Counted from the first letter of the stretch, positions 1-7,514 are shown. The stretch: DNA of 34,775 bases from Saprospiraceae bacterium (GCA_027488855.1 JAIYAV010000274.1:1-34775); one strand, 5' to 3'. Notes: generated by a model not told the origin, from the sequence alone. Numbers and translations: made by a program.

Positions 1-615
1 AGCTGCTACCACTTTGGCATCAATGCCCCGGCGCAACTGAACGTTGGCATCGGGTACAAAGCCATTGTTTTGCAGATGCCACATGCTGCCCATCAGGTTG
101 TCGGTAGGCAAAAAGTATTGATCCAGGACGGTATCAATGTCTGGTTCGGCGTTCTTCACCAGACAGCTTTTTTGCAATAAGCCTGCTGCTTTGATGGGGT
201 TGGGGGAATTGGCCGTTACGCGAGCTACTAGAACGTTGGGCTCGCGGCGCTCCACCAATTCCAGGTTGTATTCATTCAGGGCCAGCATTTGTTCTTCGTC
301 ACTGACGCCTTCGTGGTAGGTGATGAAAATTTCACCCGTAGCAATCAAAGGCCGATCGCTGTTTTCTGGATAATAGACGTGGGTGCCTACTTCTACCTCA
401 TCCCTGCCGCGTACCTCATCCAGTTTATCATTGACGTTGGTGTCTTCAATGCTCAATTCCACCACTTTAAAGCCACCGAGGCTTTGGTGCAATTCCTTAT
501 TGATGTAATCTGGTTCCAAAAGTCCACGGGATTGGGTCATTTTTAACCCAACCAAAGCTTTACTTTTGCGCAGTTTAATTTCGCCTTTATCGCTGTGAAT
601 GCTGATTTGGTCCAT
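1..615 (-). CDS. Subtilisin-like (S8) serine protease, N-terminal part, cut by window edge
   Basis: The minus-strand frame is open from an ATG at 615 to the window edge, giving 205 residues without a stop. The catalytic domain lies outside the window. The last part reads DTVLDQYFLPTDNLMGSMWH followed by LQNNG, which is the typical entry into an S8 catalytic domain (the 'D..F..QWHL.N.G' motif). The preceding roughly 140 residues resemble an inhibitor_I9-like or Bacteroidota-specific prodomain. No signal peptide is visible at this ATG, so the protein may be cytoplasmic or the start may lie slightly upstream; the frame stays open upstream but shows no ATG there. It is divergent from the phosphodiester glycosidase gene, 70 bp away. 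The catalytic Asp, His and Ser cannot be seen, so activity is unproven. Confidence 0.75.
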   Translation of the reverse strand, partial: MDQISIHSDKGEIKLRKSKALVGLKMTQSRGLLEPDYINKELHQSLGGFKVVELSIEDTNVNDKLDEVRGRDEVEVGTHVYYPENSDRPLIATGEIFITYHEGVSDEEQMLALNEYNLELVERREPNVLVARVTANSPNPIKAAGLLQKSCLVKNAEPDIDTVLDQYFLPTDNLMGSMWHLQNNGFVPDANVQLRRGIDAKVVAA

Positions 616-685
616 GCCGGATACGTTCTGGTGATGTTTTATAGGTGAAAAGTACAAAATATTTTGTAACTCTTGCAACTGACCG

Positions 686-1567
686 ATGATGATTCGCTTC
701 TTGACTCTTTTAATCGCTTTTCCACAAATCATTTTTGCACAAGTAGATAGCGTCCAGCTTTTGCTTAAAAAAACGGATTGGCATACGCAAAAAATAGCTC
801 CGAGCGCCAAATGGGAGCAACACCATTTTGCCAACGCGGAGTTGTTTCATGCCAATCAAAACATCAATATCCTCCGCATCAAAAAGGGGCATCGCCCGCT
901 AAACCTTACTTTTGGATCGGGCGGCAAAGCCCTCATCCCCACCAGTACTCAAGGCCAGCAAGCCAAGGCTTTAGCGGCTTTAAATGGCACGTTTTTCGAT
1001 GTTAAAAACGGTGGATCGGTTGATTTGATGCGGATCGACGGGGTGACCCTGGACACCACTCGGCCTTCTGGTAAATTTTTGGCAGAACACCAACGCAGCG
1101 CCATTTTAATTAAAAACAATCAGGTACAAATCATCAAAGGAGACAGCATCCAGGGTTGGGAAAAACGTTTGTTGAACGAAAAAAACGTGATGGTGACTGG
1201 GCCTTTGCTCATCCATGAGGGGAAAAAAATCCGGTTGCCAGCTCGTTTGTTCAATACCACTCGCCATCCGCGCACGGCATTGGGCATTACCCACAGTGGA
1301 GAAATTTTGTGGATCACCGTGGACGGACGCGCCAAAGAAGCGGCGGGTATGAGCCTGTACGAATTGAGCCACTTGATGGCTGCCCTTGGTTGTGTAGAAG
1401 CGATCAACCTAGACGGGGGCGGTTCTACTACGCTGTGGATTGATGGAACGACCAAAACGGGCATTGTCAACATGCCTTGCGACGACAAAGTTTTTGATGA
1501 ATACGGCGAACGTAAGGTGAGCAATGTGTTGCTGCTGAGTCGACGTAGACCAACAATCAACGATTGA
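686..1567 (+). CDS. Secreted phosphodiester glycosidase (NAGPA/DUF2233) family protein
   Basis: A 293-residue protein. It begins with a signal peptide (MMIRFLTLLIAFPQIIFA, then QVDS), so it is probably exported to the periplasm or surface. The remainder matches the NAGPA fold (phosphodiester glycosidase, the family of mammalian 'uncovering enzyme'). Seen in the sequence are LAALNGTFFDV near residue 95, a TRHPRTALGI strand, WITVDGR, and the family hallmark AINLDGGGSTTLW near residue 245. The family removes or cleaves sugar phosphodiesters; the substrate here is unknown. Two adjacent ATGs (686 and 689) are possible starts. Its last 11 bases overlap the tail of the convergent LytTR gene. Identification of the domain is firm; the biochemical role is not. 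Confidence 0.85.
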   Translation: MMIRFLTLLIAFPQIIFAQVDSVQLLLKKTDWHTQKIAPSAKWEQHHFANAELFHANQNINILRIKKGHRPLNLTFGSGGKALIPTSTQGQQAKALAALNGTFFDVKNGGSVDLMRIDGVTLDTTRPSGKFLAEHQRSAILIKNNQVQIIKGDSIQGWEKRLLNEKNVMVTGPLLIHEGKKIRLPARLFNTTRHPRTALGITHSGEILWITVDGRAKEAAGMSLYELSHLMAALGCVEAINLDGGGSTTLWIDGTTKTGIVNMPCDDKVFDEYGERKVSNVLLLSRRRPTIND

Positions 1568-2429
1568 CCAGCCAGTTTTTAAAAGCAGCGGCTTTCTTTT
1601 GACTGACTGTAGCTGGTTCAGACATGCCAGGCTGGAGCGTTACTTCCAGTTTGCCGTTGGCAATGCTGCGGAAGGAGGCACAAGCCTTAGCATTGGCCAG
1701 AATCTGCCGATTGATGCGGAAAAATTGGCTTGCGGGTAGCAGATTGGCCAATTCATCCAGCGTTTCATTGCTCATCAATTGTTGGTCATCGTAGGTTTTG
1801 AGGTAATAGATGTCATTCTGCAAAAAACAGTAGGCGATCTCTTCAACTGGTACAGGTATCTGGCGGCTGCCCTTGGTCGCAATGATGACGGGGGTATTGC
1901 TGGCAGCAGGTGTACTCGTAGCAGGTAGTGGTGCAACTGAACTACTCGACAGCGCCTGTAGAGCTGCATCAGCTTGCCTAAAACGCTGATAAAAATAGTA
2001 GGCGAGGTAAAAACAATTCATCATGGCCAAATAAAAAAGCACCACCCGATATTCCACATACAGCCAACTCGAATTAAAGATATTATCCCCGGCAACATGG
2101 ATAAAGAAGAAATACATCACAAAAAAGGAAAGCAATACGGGCACCACGAACCCCAAAGTTGCCTGCAAAAAAGCGCGCAACATGGAGGCTTCCAACCAAT
2201 CGTAATGAGCGTCCAAACGAATACTGACCCAACGAACGAGGCTCCACACGACAAAATTGATCAGGGCGCCAGTTAGCACCTCTAGAAAGTACTCTGGCTG
2301 CATGACCATTTCCCACAAACTCTGGGAATGCCCCAGTATTTTGATGAAATGGGCCAAAAAAATGGAGCCAATAATGCGCATCCAAATATCGGGATAGGGT
2401 CTGGCCTGCACGTTGTAAATTTTAAGCAC
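1557..2429 (-). CDS. Membrane-anchored LytTR-family DNA-binding regulator
   Basis: A 290-residue protein with four hydrophobic segments in its N-terminal half (roughly residues 17-35, 50-68, 88-112 and 125-148). A flexible Ser/Ala/Pro-rich linker (about 158-180) follows, then a C-terminal LytTR DNA-binding domain (about 185-285, containing IAYCFLQNDIYYLKTYD and FFRINRQILAN). There is no receiver domain, so it is not a standard response regulator; signal input probably comes through the membrane segments (inference). The start is a GTG at 2429, preferred because the short RPYP motif before the first helix is typical of this family; an in-frame ATG lies at 2381. It overlaps the NAGPA gene by 11 bp at the 3' ends. 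The gap in front carries phased direct repeats, suggesting autoregulation or control of the divergent gene. Confidence 0.85.
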   Translation of the reverse strand: MLKIYNVQARPYPDIWMRIIGSIFLAHFIKILGHSQSLWEMVMQPEYFLEVLTGALINFVVWSLVRWVSIRLDAHYDWLEASMLRAFLQATLGFVVPVLLSFFVMYFFFIHVAGDNIFNSSWLYVEYRVVLFYLAMMNCFYLAYYFYQRFRQADAALQALSSSSVAPLPATSTPAASNTPVIIATKGSRQIPVPVEEIAYCFLQNDIYYLKTYDDQQLMSNETLDELANLLPASQFFRINRQILANAKACASFRSIANGKLEVTLQPGMSEPATVSQKKAAAFKNWLVNR

Positions 2430-2455
2430 AAAAAAAACAAACTTTTAGAAGAATA

Positions 2456-2470
2456 ACCTGCATTGCAGGT
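2456..2470. promoter_or_regulatory. 15-bp perfect palindrome in the LytTR/2620 intergenic region
   Basis: ACCTGCA and TGCAGGT flank a single T, 27 bp upstream of the LytTR start. It stands next to the direct-repeat array and may be an operator or a small hairpin in the leader. There is no functional evidence beyond symmetry and position. Confidence 0.35.
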
Positions 2471-2474
2471 GCAT

Positions 2475-2526
2475 ACTTCAGCCCGTTTTTTATCTACTTC
2501 AGCCCAAATGCCTTCTACTTCGGCCA
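2475..2526. promoter_or_regulatory. Three direct repeats at exact 21-bp period, likely LytTR binding array
   Basis: ACTTCAGCCC occurs at 2475-2484 and 2496-2505, and a close copy ACTTCGGCCA at 2517-2526. Each start is 21 bp after the previous one, two helical turns. LytTR regulators such as AgrA are known to bind pairs of about 9-bp direct repeats separated by about 12 bp, which gives the same period. The array lies between the LytTR gene (start 2429, minus) and the secreted-protein gene (start 2620, plus), so it could serve either. The assignment is an inference from spacing and context. Confidence 0.55.
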
Positions 2527-2619
2527 GAGCAGCCCAATTTGCTGCCACCTAATCTTCAATTCTCCAGTCTATAAGGGCACAAATGTTTACTGCATTTTTC
2601 ACCCTTTCAAACTGTTCTG

Positions 2620-3180
2620 ATGAAGAATTTATCTTGCTGGAGTACTTTAAGCTTACTACTTTTCTTGAGTACTTCGAGCCTGATGGCTCAAAAAAGCCTC
2701 AACCTGGGCTTGGGTTATTTTGGTGAAACGGCCACCCATCCCGGATTGGTCGCTCAGCTGGAACTAGAAAAAACCCAGTCCAAAAAAGTATCTACCCTCT
2801 TCCGCGCCGATTTAGGTGCCTATGTACATGCCCGCAACCACACGGGCGTATTTATGGATGTACACGCTGGCCTGCGTCGCTACCGGACTTCGGGCTTTTT
2901 TACCGAGCAATACCTGGGTGTGGGTACCCTGCTGAGTTTTTACAATGGTGATGGAGTTTTCCAACGTGATGAAGCTGGCAACATCCGCCGGGCCTCGGCT
3001 TTCGCCAATCTCGACATCATGCCTTCGGTGACCTTGGGCGTTGGTTACAACCTGAGCAAAGATTCCGCCAGCGCCAATTTGATCTATTTCCGCCCCAAGG
3101 TTTTTTGGCAACTGCCGTTCAACAACCTCGCACTACCCCATGTAGCGCTGCAAGTTGGATTCATTCACCGCATCAACTAA
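2620..3180 (+). CDS. Small secreted, probable outer-membrane beta-barrel protein of unknown function
   Basis: A 186-residue protein starting with a clear signal peptide (hydrophobic run ending LSTSSLMAQ). The mature part has alternating polar/hydrophobic stretches rich in Gly, Tyr and Phe (SLNLGLGYFGE, FRADLGAYVHARN, GFFTEQYLGVGTLLSFYNG, SVTLGVGYNLSK). It ends in an aromatic/hydrophobic strand (HVALQVGFIHRIN), as expected of a small outer-membrane barrel. No known enzyme motif is visible. It is divergent from the LytTR gene across the repeat array and lies 29 bp upstream of the lipoprotein hydrolase gene, with which it may be co-transcribed. Function is not recognised. Confidence 0.65.
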   Translation: MKNLSCWSTLSLLLFLSTSSLMAQKSLNLGLGYFGETATHPGLVAQLELEKTQSKKVSTLFRADLGAYVHARNHTGVFMDVHAGLRRYRTSGFFTEQYLGVGTLLSFYNGDGVFQRDEAGNIRRASAFANLDIMPSVTLGVGYNLSKDSASANLIYFRPKVFWQLPFNNLALPHVALQVGFIHRIN

Positions 3181-3209
3181 AAACTCAAACAAGCTCCAAA
3201 CCTCTAATT

Positions 3210-4220
3210 ATGAAAAAGTTACTTTGGATGGCATTGCTCGCCATCAGCCTCTTTGCCTGCGAAAAATCAGAATTCCTCAGCGAAGGCAATTATTATTTCA
3301 TTCGCCACAAAGGTGCAGCCATGCCCGTGTGGGTCAAGGGCAACCTGGAGTCTGGCGTTTTTTTGATCACGGTACACGGAGGCCCTGGCTCGTCCGGCCA
3401 TGAATTTGCGGTAACCAAAAGTTTTGCCGAACTGGAAAAAGACTACGCCGTAGTCTACTGGGATCAACGTTTTTCGGGCCTGGCCCAAGGCGACCCAAAA
3501 AAATCGACCTTGAGCATCGATCAATTTGTAGAGGATGTAGATGTGGTGGTTGACTTTGTCCGCCAGCAGTTCAATCAGCCCAAATTGTTCATGCTGGGCC
3601 ACAGCTGGGGCGGCGGACTGAGTGCAGCCTGGCTGGGCCGCAACAACAACCAGCAAAAAGTGCAAGGCTGGATCGATGTAGATGGTTCAGTATTTGATTC
3701 CCTGGAGGTTCAATCGGTCAAAAACTGGACCCTGGAGCGGGTACCCGCCAAAATAGCCGAAGGCAAGGATCTTAAATTTTGGCAATACGTCGTGGATTGG
3801 TACCAGGCGCACCCTGCCCCGGTGTATTCTGATAAGGAGCCTTACATTTTTGCGGCAGCCCTGGACACCAGCTACAACGCCGCTGCCCTGGCCGATACCA
3901 ACCAGATCAATTACGGTAAACTGCTGCTGCGCTCGCCCTACTCCTTGGCTTATTTCACCAATAAAGTGGATGCTCGTTTTGCGGATGGACTGGATTTTCG
4001 ACCCGAATTAAGGCGCATCAACATCCCGGCATTGGTGTTGTGGGGAAAAGATGATCCAACCTTACCCGTGGAGTTGGCCAGTTTTACTTACAATACCTTG
4101 GGCACGGCACCGGATCGGAAAAAGAAAGTGGAGTTTGAAAAGTGTGGGCATTCACCGCATTATGAGCAGCCGACGAGGTTTGTGGCAGTGATGCGGGAAT
4201 TTGTGGAAAAGTGGCGGTAA
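3210..4220 (+). CDS. Lipoprotein alpha/beta hydrolase (proline-iminopeptidase-like, S33)
   Basis: A 336-residue protein. The start at 3210 is chosen because it gives a lipoprotein signal peptide, MKKLLWMALLAISLFAC, with the lipidated Cys at residue 17; an extended frame from 3105 would run into the preceding gene and lacks a signal. Alpha/beta-hydrolase motifs are present in order: oxyanion-loop HGGPG at 56-60, nucleophile elbow GHSWGG with Ser132, a probable catalytic Asp in WGKDDP (281/282), and His in CGHSPHYEQP (314 or 317). HGGPG plus GHSWGG is characteristic of the prolyl aminopeptidase/epoxide-hydrolase-like group. It is probably tethered to a cell-envelope membrane. The substrate is unknown. 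Confidence 0.85.
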   Translation: MKKLLWMALLAISLFACEKSEFLSEGNYYFIRHKGAAMPVWVKGNLESGVFLITVHGGPGSSGHEFAVTKSFAELEKDYAVVYWDQRFSGLAQGDPKKSTLSIDQFVEDVDVVVDFVRQQFNQPKLFMLGHSWGGGLSAAWLGRNNNQQKVQGWIDVDGSVFDSLEVQSVKNWTLERVPAKIAEGKDLKFWQYVVDWYQAHPAPVYSDKEPYIFAAALDTSYNAAALADTNQINYGKLLLRSPYSLAYFTNKVDARFADGLDFRPELRRINIPALVLWGKDDPTLPVELASFTYNTLGTAPDRKKKVEFEKCGHSPHYEQPTRFVAVMREFVEKWR

Positions 4221-4257
4221 ATTTAGGTACTTGCAAACATCTCTGGCGCATCATTCC

Positions 4258-4350
4258 TGAGGTGACTCCTTGGGTGCCTTAAGTTTCTTAGGTGGTGAAT
4301 AATATTTTTTAACCACCTAAGAAACCTAAGACACTTAAGGATTCACCTCA
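4258..4350. repeat. Imperfect 39-bp inverted repeat between convergent genes
   Basis: Arms at 4258-4296 and 4312-4350 match at about 34 of 39 positions around an A/T-rich 15-nt loop. The arms are built from reiterated CTTAGG/CCTAAG-like words. It sits between the 3' ends of two convergent genes and so could act as a bidirectional terminator. Its length, the loop's T-run and the low-complexity words also fit a dispersed palindromic repeat. Confidence 0.6.
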
Positions 4351-4358
4351 GAATACGC

Positions 4359-5036
4359 TCAGCGCAACATCCCCCGATCATTCACCAACACCCAATTGAA
4401 CTCCACCTCAATAAAAGTCCCTTGTGGAAATACGGCTTTAAACACCTGTCCAAAAAAACGTTCTGCTTTTTTCCGATCACTGATTCGCAGAGCCAGTACG
4501 TTAAAAAGCAACAGCCCACCAGGAGCCAACAAATCGCGCAATTGCTCCAAAAATTCAATTTGCTGAAAAGGCCCCGGAATCTGATCGTCCAGAAAAACGT
4601 CCATACAGATCAGGTCGTACTTTTGGTAGGTGCTCGACACAAAAATTTCCGCATCGGTACAAATCATATCGATGGGCGATTGTAAATCAGCTAAAGTGTA
4701 ACGGTAAGCCAGGTCGATGATGACCTCGTCAATTTCCACGGCGGTGATGTGAAAATCCAGTCCCTGCTTTTTCTCCAGGATGTAAGGAATACTACCTAAG
4801 CCCAAGCCTAGCACTAAAGCCTCCCTTCCTGGCAGCTCTTTCAATTTGCACTGCTCAAAAGCGCGGGCAAAGTTGGTATACAGGTCTTCGAAGGAATACA
4901 CGGCATGGGCTGTACTCAATTGATAGCGCCCCCGGCGCATGCTCACATAGAGGTGTGGATTGTACTCGCTGGATGCACTTTCCAGGTGGATTTCCACCAA
5001 ATAACTCAGGTACCTTTTCCAGGTAGGAATGTGCAT
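4359..5036 (-). CDS. Spermidine-synthase-like methyltransferase-fold protein
   Basis: A 225-residue protein with a Rossmann-type SAM-binding core. It contains ALVLGLGLGSIPYIL (glycine-rich loop, about residues 73-87), ITAVEIDEVIIDLA (acidic residue after strand 2, about 97-110), a TDAEIF segment and LICMDVFLDDQIPGPF (about 142-157). This arrangement is that of the spermidine synthase/SpeE-like family. The N-terminal domain is shorter than in true SpeE, so polyamine synthesis should not be assumed; many such short homologues are uncharacterised. It lies 15 bp downstream of the GlmU-like gene on the same strand and is probably in one operon with it. Confidence 0.75.
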   Translation of the reverse strand: MHIPTWKRYLSYLVEIHLESASSEYNPHLYVSMRRGRYQLSTAHAVYSFEDLYTNFARAFEQCKLKELPGREALVLGLGLGSIPYILEKKQGLDFHITAVEIDEVIIDLAYRYTLADLQSPIDMICTDAEIFVSSTYQKYDLICMDVFLDDQIPGPFQQIEFLEQLRDLLAPGGLLLFNVLALRISDRKKAERFFGQVFKAVFPQGTFIEVEFNWVLVNDRGMLR

Positions 5037-5051
5037 GTGCTGATTAGATGT

Positions 5052-6257
5052 CTATTTTTCCCAATTGCGGTATTTGGAGCTATCCTCAAAGGTGCGCAGC
5101 AAAATCAGGCGTTCGGAGATGTCAAACTCCTTGCCTCGGCGCTGCATCATGGTTTCGGCGGTTTCAAAAGCCTTGTCCAGTTGGAAGGTAGTAAAGCCTG
5201 CGGCCCCGCCCCAGGAAAAGGAGGGTACAAAAGCGCGAGGGAATCCAGCCCCAAAAATATTGGCGCCTACCCCAATCACCGTCCCGGTATTGAGCATGGA
5301 ATTGATGCCCACTTTGGCGTGATCGCCCATGATGACCCCACAAAATTTGATGCCAGTGGGCAAAAACTGACCCGCGGGGTAATTCCAGATTCGTACTTCT
5401 TCGTAGGTATTTTTGAGGTTGGAGGTATTGGTGGCAGCACCGATGTTGCACCATTCTCCTATGACCGAGTTGCCCAGAAAACCATCGTGGGCTTTATTGC
5501 TGTAGCCTTGAATGACTGAATTATTTACCTCTCCGCCTACTCTGGTCCAGGGGCCAAAAGTATTGCTGCCGTAGAGGCGGGCACCCATTTTGACTTGCGC
5601 GTGCTCACCCAATGCCAAACCGCCCCTAATGAGGCTACCCTCCATGATTTCGGCATTTTTGCCGACGTAGATGGGGCCATCCAGCACATTAAGGCTAGCA
5701 CCTTCCACCACGGCACCTTCTTCCAAAAAGATGCGGCTGGGGTCACCAACGATGCGGTTGCTGTCAGAAATGGGCTGGGATTCACGACCCTGGGTAAGCA
5801 GTTGGAAGTCTTCCTCCAATGCCGCAGCATTTTGCGTGAAAATATCCCAGGGATGATCTATTTTTAAAAAAGGAGTGTCTTCGATATCGTAAACGTGGAG
5901 TTGGTCGATGTCCTCATCGTGGATGAGTTTTTCCAACTGTTCCCGATCCAGTTTGGCCACAATCAATTCCTCACCTTTGAGGTAGGCCTCGTTGAACTCC
6001 ATTTGCCGAATCAGGCGGATCAAACGATCCGAGGGCATCACGGAACCGTTGATGACAATGTTTTCGTCGCCGTATTCGATCGGGAATTTACTGGCAAGAT
6101 AGTCCTGGGTAATAAAGGAGACCTTCGCGTTGAGCCACTGTTTCCATTTTTCTTGAATAGTCAGTGCACCTACACGTAGTGCACCTACAGGTCGGGTAAA
6201 AGTGAGTGGAAGCAGTTGTTCGCGAACTTCGCTGTCAAAAAGAATGACGTGCCACAT
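5052..6257 (-). CDS. GlmU-like putative sugar nucleotidyltransferase of the Bacteroidota type
   Basis: A 401-residue protein. The start at 6257 (MWHVILFDSE) is preferred over a longer frame from 6305, because the longer start would lie inside the terminator of rpmE. The N-terminal half (about 1-190) resembles the nucleotidyltransferase part of GlmU, with LLPLTFTRPVGALRVG, but lacks the classical GxGTRM...K signature loop. The C-terminal half is a left-handed beta-helix with hexapeptide-type repeats (AVVEGASLNVLDGPIYVG, IMEGSLIRGG, NSVIGEWCNIGAATNTSNLK). The NIGAATNTSNLKNTY motif is close to the acetyltransferase site of GlmU. A role in UDP-sugar or cell-envelope precursor synthesis is inferred. 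Confidence 0.8.
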   Translation of the reverse strand: MWHVILFDSEVREQLLPLTFTRPVGALRVGALTIQEKWKQWLNAKVSFITQDYLASKFPIEYGDENIVINGSVMPSDRLIRLIRQMEFNEAYLKGEELIVAKLDREQLEKLIHDEDIDQLHVYDIEDTPFLKIDHPWDIFTQNAAALEEDFQLLTQGRESQPISDSNRIVGDPSRIFLEEGAVVEGASLNVLDGPIYVGKNAEIMEGSLIRGGLALGEHAQVKMGARLYGSNTFGPWTRVGGEVNNSVIQGYSNKAHDGFLGNSVIGEWCNIGAATNTSNLKNTYEEVRIWNYPAGQFLPTGIKFCGVIMGDHAKVGINSMLNTGTVIGVGANIFGAGFPRAFVPSFSWGGAAGFTTFQLDKAFETAETMMQRRGKEFDISERLILLRTFEDSSKYRNWEK

Positions 6258-6287
6258 AGGCCATTTAAAAGTTTGCCCGAAAATTAA

Positions 6288-6325
6288 AAAAAAAGTCCCA
6301 ACCAAACCTGATTGGGACTTTTTTT
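6288..6325 (-). terminator. Rho-independent terminator of rpmE
   Basis: AGTCCCAA and TTGGGACT pair across a 9-nt loop, flanked by a run of A on one side and T on the other. Read on the minus strand it is a stem followed by a long U-run, 25 bp beyond the rpmE stop. The symmetry would let it work in both directions. Confidence 0.85.
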
Positions 6326-6349
6326 ACCGTGATCACATTGTATGGTGAT

Positions 6350-6610
6350 TTACGACTTCTGAGCGAATTTGGCAAATTTCTTATTGAACTTGTCAATACG
6401 GCCCGCGGTGTCCACAAACTTCATCTTTCCGGTGAAGAATGGGTGTGATGCGCTGGAAATTTCCAACTTAATCAGCGGATATTCAGTGCCATCTTCCCAA
6501 ACAACAGTATCGCGGCTAGGAGCACAAGAACGCCCCAACCAAGATTCATCGCAAGAGAAATCTTTGAATACCACCGTACGGTAACTTTGCGGATGGATAT
6601 CTTTTTTCAT
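6350..6610 (-). CDS. rpmE2: 50S ribosomal protein L31 type B
   Basis: An 86-residue protein of the large ribosomal subunit. It has the typical L31 type B sequence: [17 protein letters not shown] at the start, [19 protein letters not shown] in the middle and [16 protein letters not shown] at the end. The CxxC zinc ribbon of type A L31 is absent, as expected of the zinc-independent form. Two isolated cysteines (FSCDES and RSCAPS) are present, which I would not expect in most type B proteins. The start at 6610 matches the family start and has an AGGAG sequence 7 nt upstream, a clear Shine-Dalgarno in a phylum where these are often weak. A strong promoter lies about 35-65 bp upstream of the start. 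Confidence 0.95.
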   Translation of the reverse strand: MKKDIHPQSYRTVVFKDFSCDESWLGRSCAPSRDTVVWEDGTEYPLIKLEISSASHPFFTGKMKFVDTAGRIDKFNKKFAKFAQKS

Positions 6611-6644
6611 GGCAAACTCCTTTTTCAATTTTTGAATTAGGGTG

Positions 6645-6676
6645 CAAATATAAAATGCTTTACGCAATAAATCAAA
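6645..6676 (-). promoter_or_regulatory. Bacteroidota-type promoter of rpmE2
   Basis: On the minus strand a -33 TTTG (6673-6676) is followed after 20 bp by TATATTTG (6645-6652), a full match to the -7 consensus TAnnTTTG. The predicted start point is about 28 nt upstream of the rpmE2 ATG. Confidence 0.7.
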
Positions 6677-6831
6677 AGAGTAAGGTAAAATATTCTCAAC
6701 TTTTTCATTTCCTCGCCTTTAACCCACGCAATGCTTGAAGCAGGATGAAAGGGGCAATCTTTTTTGGATCAAAAAAAAACTTTTGCCAGAATAACTGTTT
6801 ACTTCGTGAAAACCTTTCAATTCGAATTGCT

Positions 6832-7320
6832 ATGTCTTTTCCGCTCGGCCTTAAACGCGCTTGTTCCATGGTCATCTTGCGCCATCAGCAACACTTCCTT
6901 TTGCTCAAACGCATCAAGCCACCTTATGTAGGCAGCTACCTGCCCGTAGGCGGAAAGTTAGAACCCTTTGAAGATCCACGGACTGCCGCGCATCGGGAAT
7001 TGAAAGAAGAAACGGGATTGGAGGTAGAGAAGTTAAAATATGGCGGTTGCCTGATGGAATCTTCGCCGATTGATTACAATTGGCAGTGCAACATCTATAT
7101 AGCGGATATTAATTTCATTCCACCACCACCTTGCCCGGAGGGCGATCTGGAATGGATTGCTTTTGCGGATGTCCCCAACGTACCCACCCCGCCTACCGAT
7201 TTCACGATTTATCAGTACCTCATGGCCGAAAAGCCTTTTGCTTTCAATGCAGTGTACGATGCGGAGATGAATTTGTTGTTTATGGATGAGGATCTGGCGG
7301 GGGTGAGGATTTTGGGATGA
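6832..7320 (+). CDS. Nudix hydrolase
   Basis: A 162-residue protein. The complete Nudix box G-x5-E-x7-REU-x-EE-x-GU is present at residues 41-63 (GKLEPFE, then REL-K-EETGL), with the metal-binding glutamates intact. The sequence LPVGGK before it and the overall length are typical of small MutT-like pyrophosphatases. These hydrolyse a nucleoside diphosphate linked to another group; the specific substrate cannot be read from the sequence. The start at 6832 (MSFPLGLKRAC) is preferred to a longer frame from 6745, whose extra residues look like untranslated leader. It is transcribed alone, divergent from rpmE2. Confidence 0.88.
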   Translation: MSFPLGLKRACSMVILRHQQHFLLLKRIKPPYVGSYLPVGGKLEPFEDPRTAAHRELKEETGLEVEKLKYGGCLMESSPIDYNWQCNIYIADINFIPPPPCPEGDLEWIAFADVPNVPTPPTDFTIYQYLMAEKPFAFNAVYDAEMNLLFMDEDLAGVRILG

Positions 7321-7381
7321 TATTTTATGAAATACACTCCAAAAATTGTCCAACATAATCAAAGATTGTGTATTCAGCCAA

Positions 7382-7441
7382 CCCACGGATTCATCCGTGG
7401 GAGGCCACCCTACCGCATCACCCCATGAATTTATTCGTGGG
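7382..7441. repeat. Two REP-like 20-bp palindromes
   Basis: At 7382-7401, CCCACGGAT and ATCCGTGGG flank TC. At 7422-7441, CCCATGAAT and ATTCGTGGG flank TT, with one G-T pair. The two units are related in sequence and lie 20 bp apart, an arrangement like paired REP elements. They sit downstream of both the Nudix gene and metG (convergent). Confidence 0.6.
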
Positions 7442-7514
7442 CGGGGTGAGCAATGGAAGTATTGTTAAATAAATGCCTTACATTTATTTAACAATACTTC
7501 CATTGCTCACCCCG
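7442..7514. repeat. Perfect 34-bp inverted repeat duplicating the metG 3' end
   Basis: Arms 7442-7475 and 7481-7514 are exact reverse complements around the 5-nt loop CCTTA. The right arm contains the stop and last codons of metG; the left arm is a non-coding mirror copy. In the metG mRNA it would form a 34-bp hairpin without a U-run. Confidence 0.9.

Noticed and set aside
3105..3209. Longer N-terminus for the lipoprotein hydrolase
   Set aside because: It would overlap the preceding gene and hide the lipoprotein signal peptide; the ATG at 3210 explains the protein fully.
4905..5519. Open frame of 204 codons on the plus strand
   Set aside because: It lies opposite the start of the methyltransferase-like gene and the GlmU-like gene; composition and codon pattern are those of a shadow.
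6258..6305. Longer start for the GlmU-like protein
   Set aside because: It would place the start codon inside the rpmE2 terminator; MWHVILFDSE at 6257 is the natural start.
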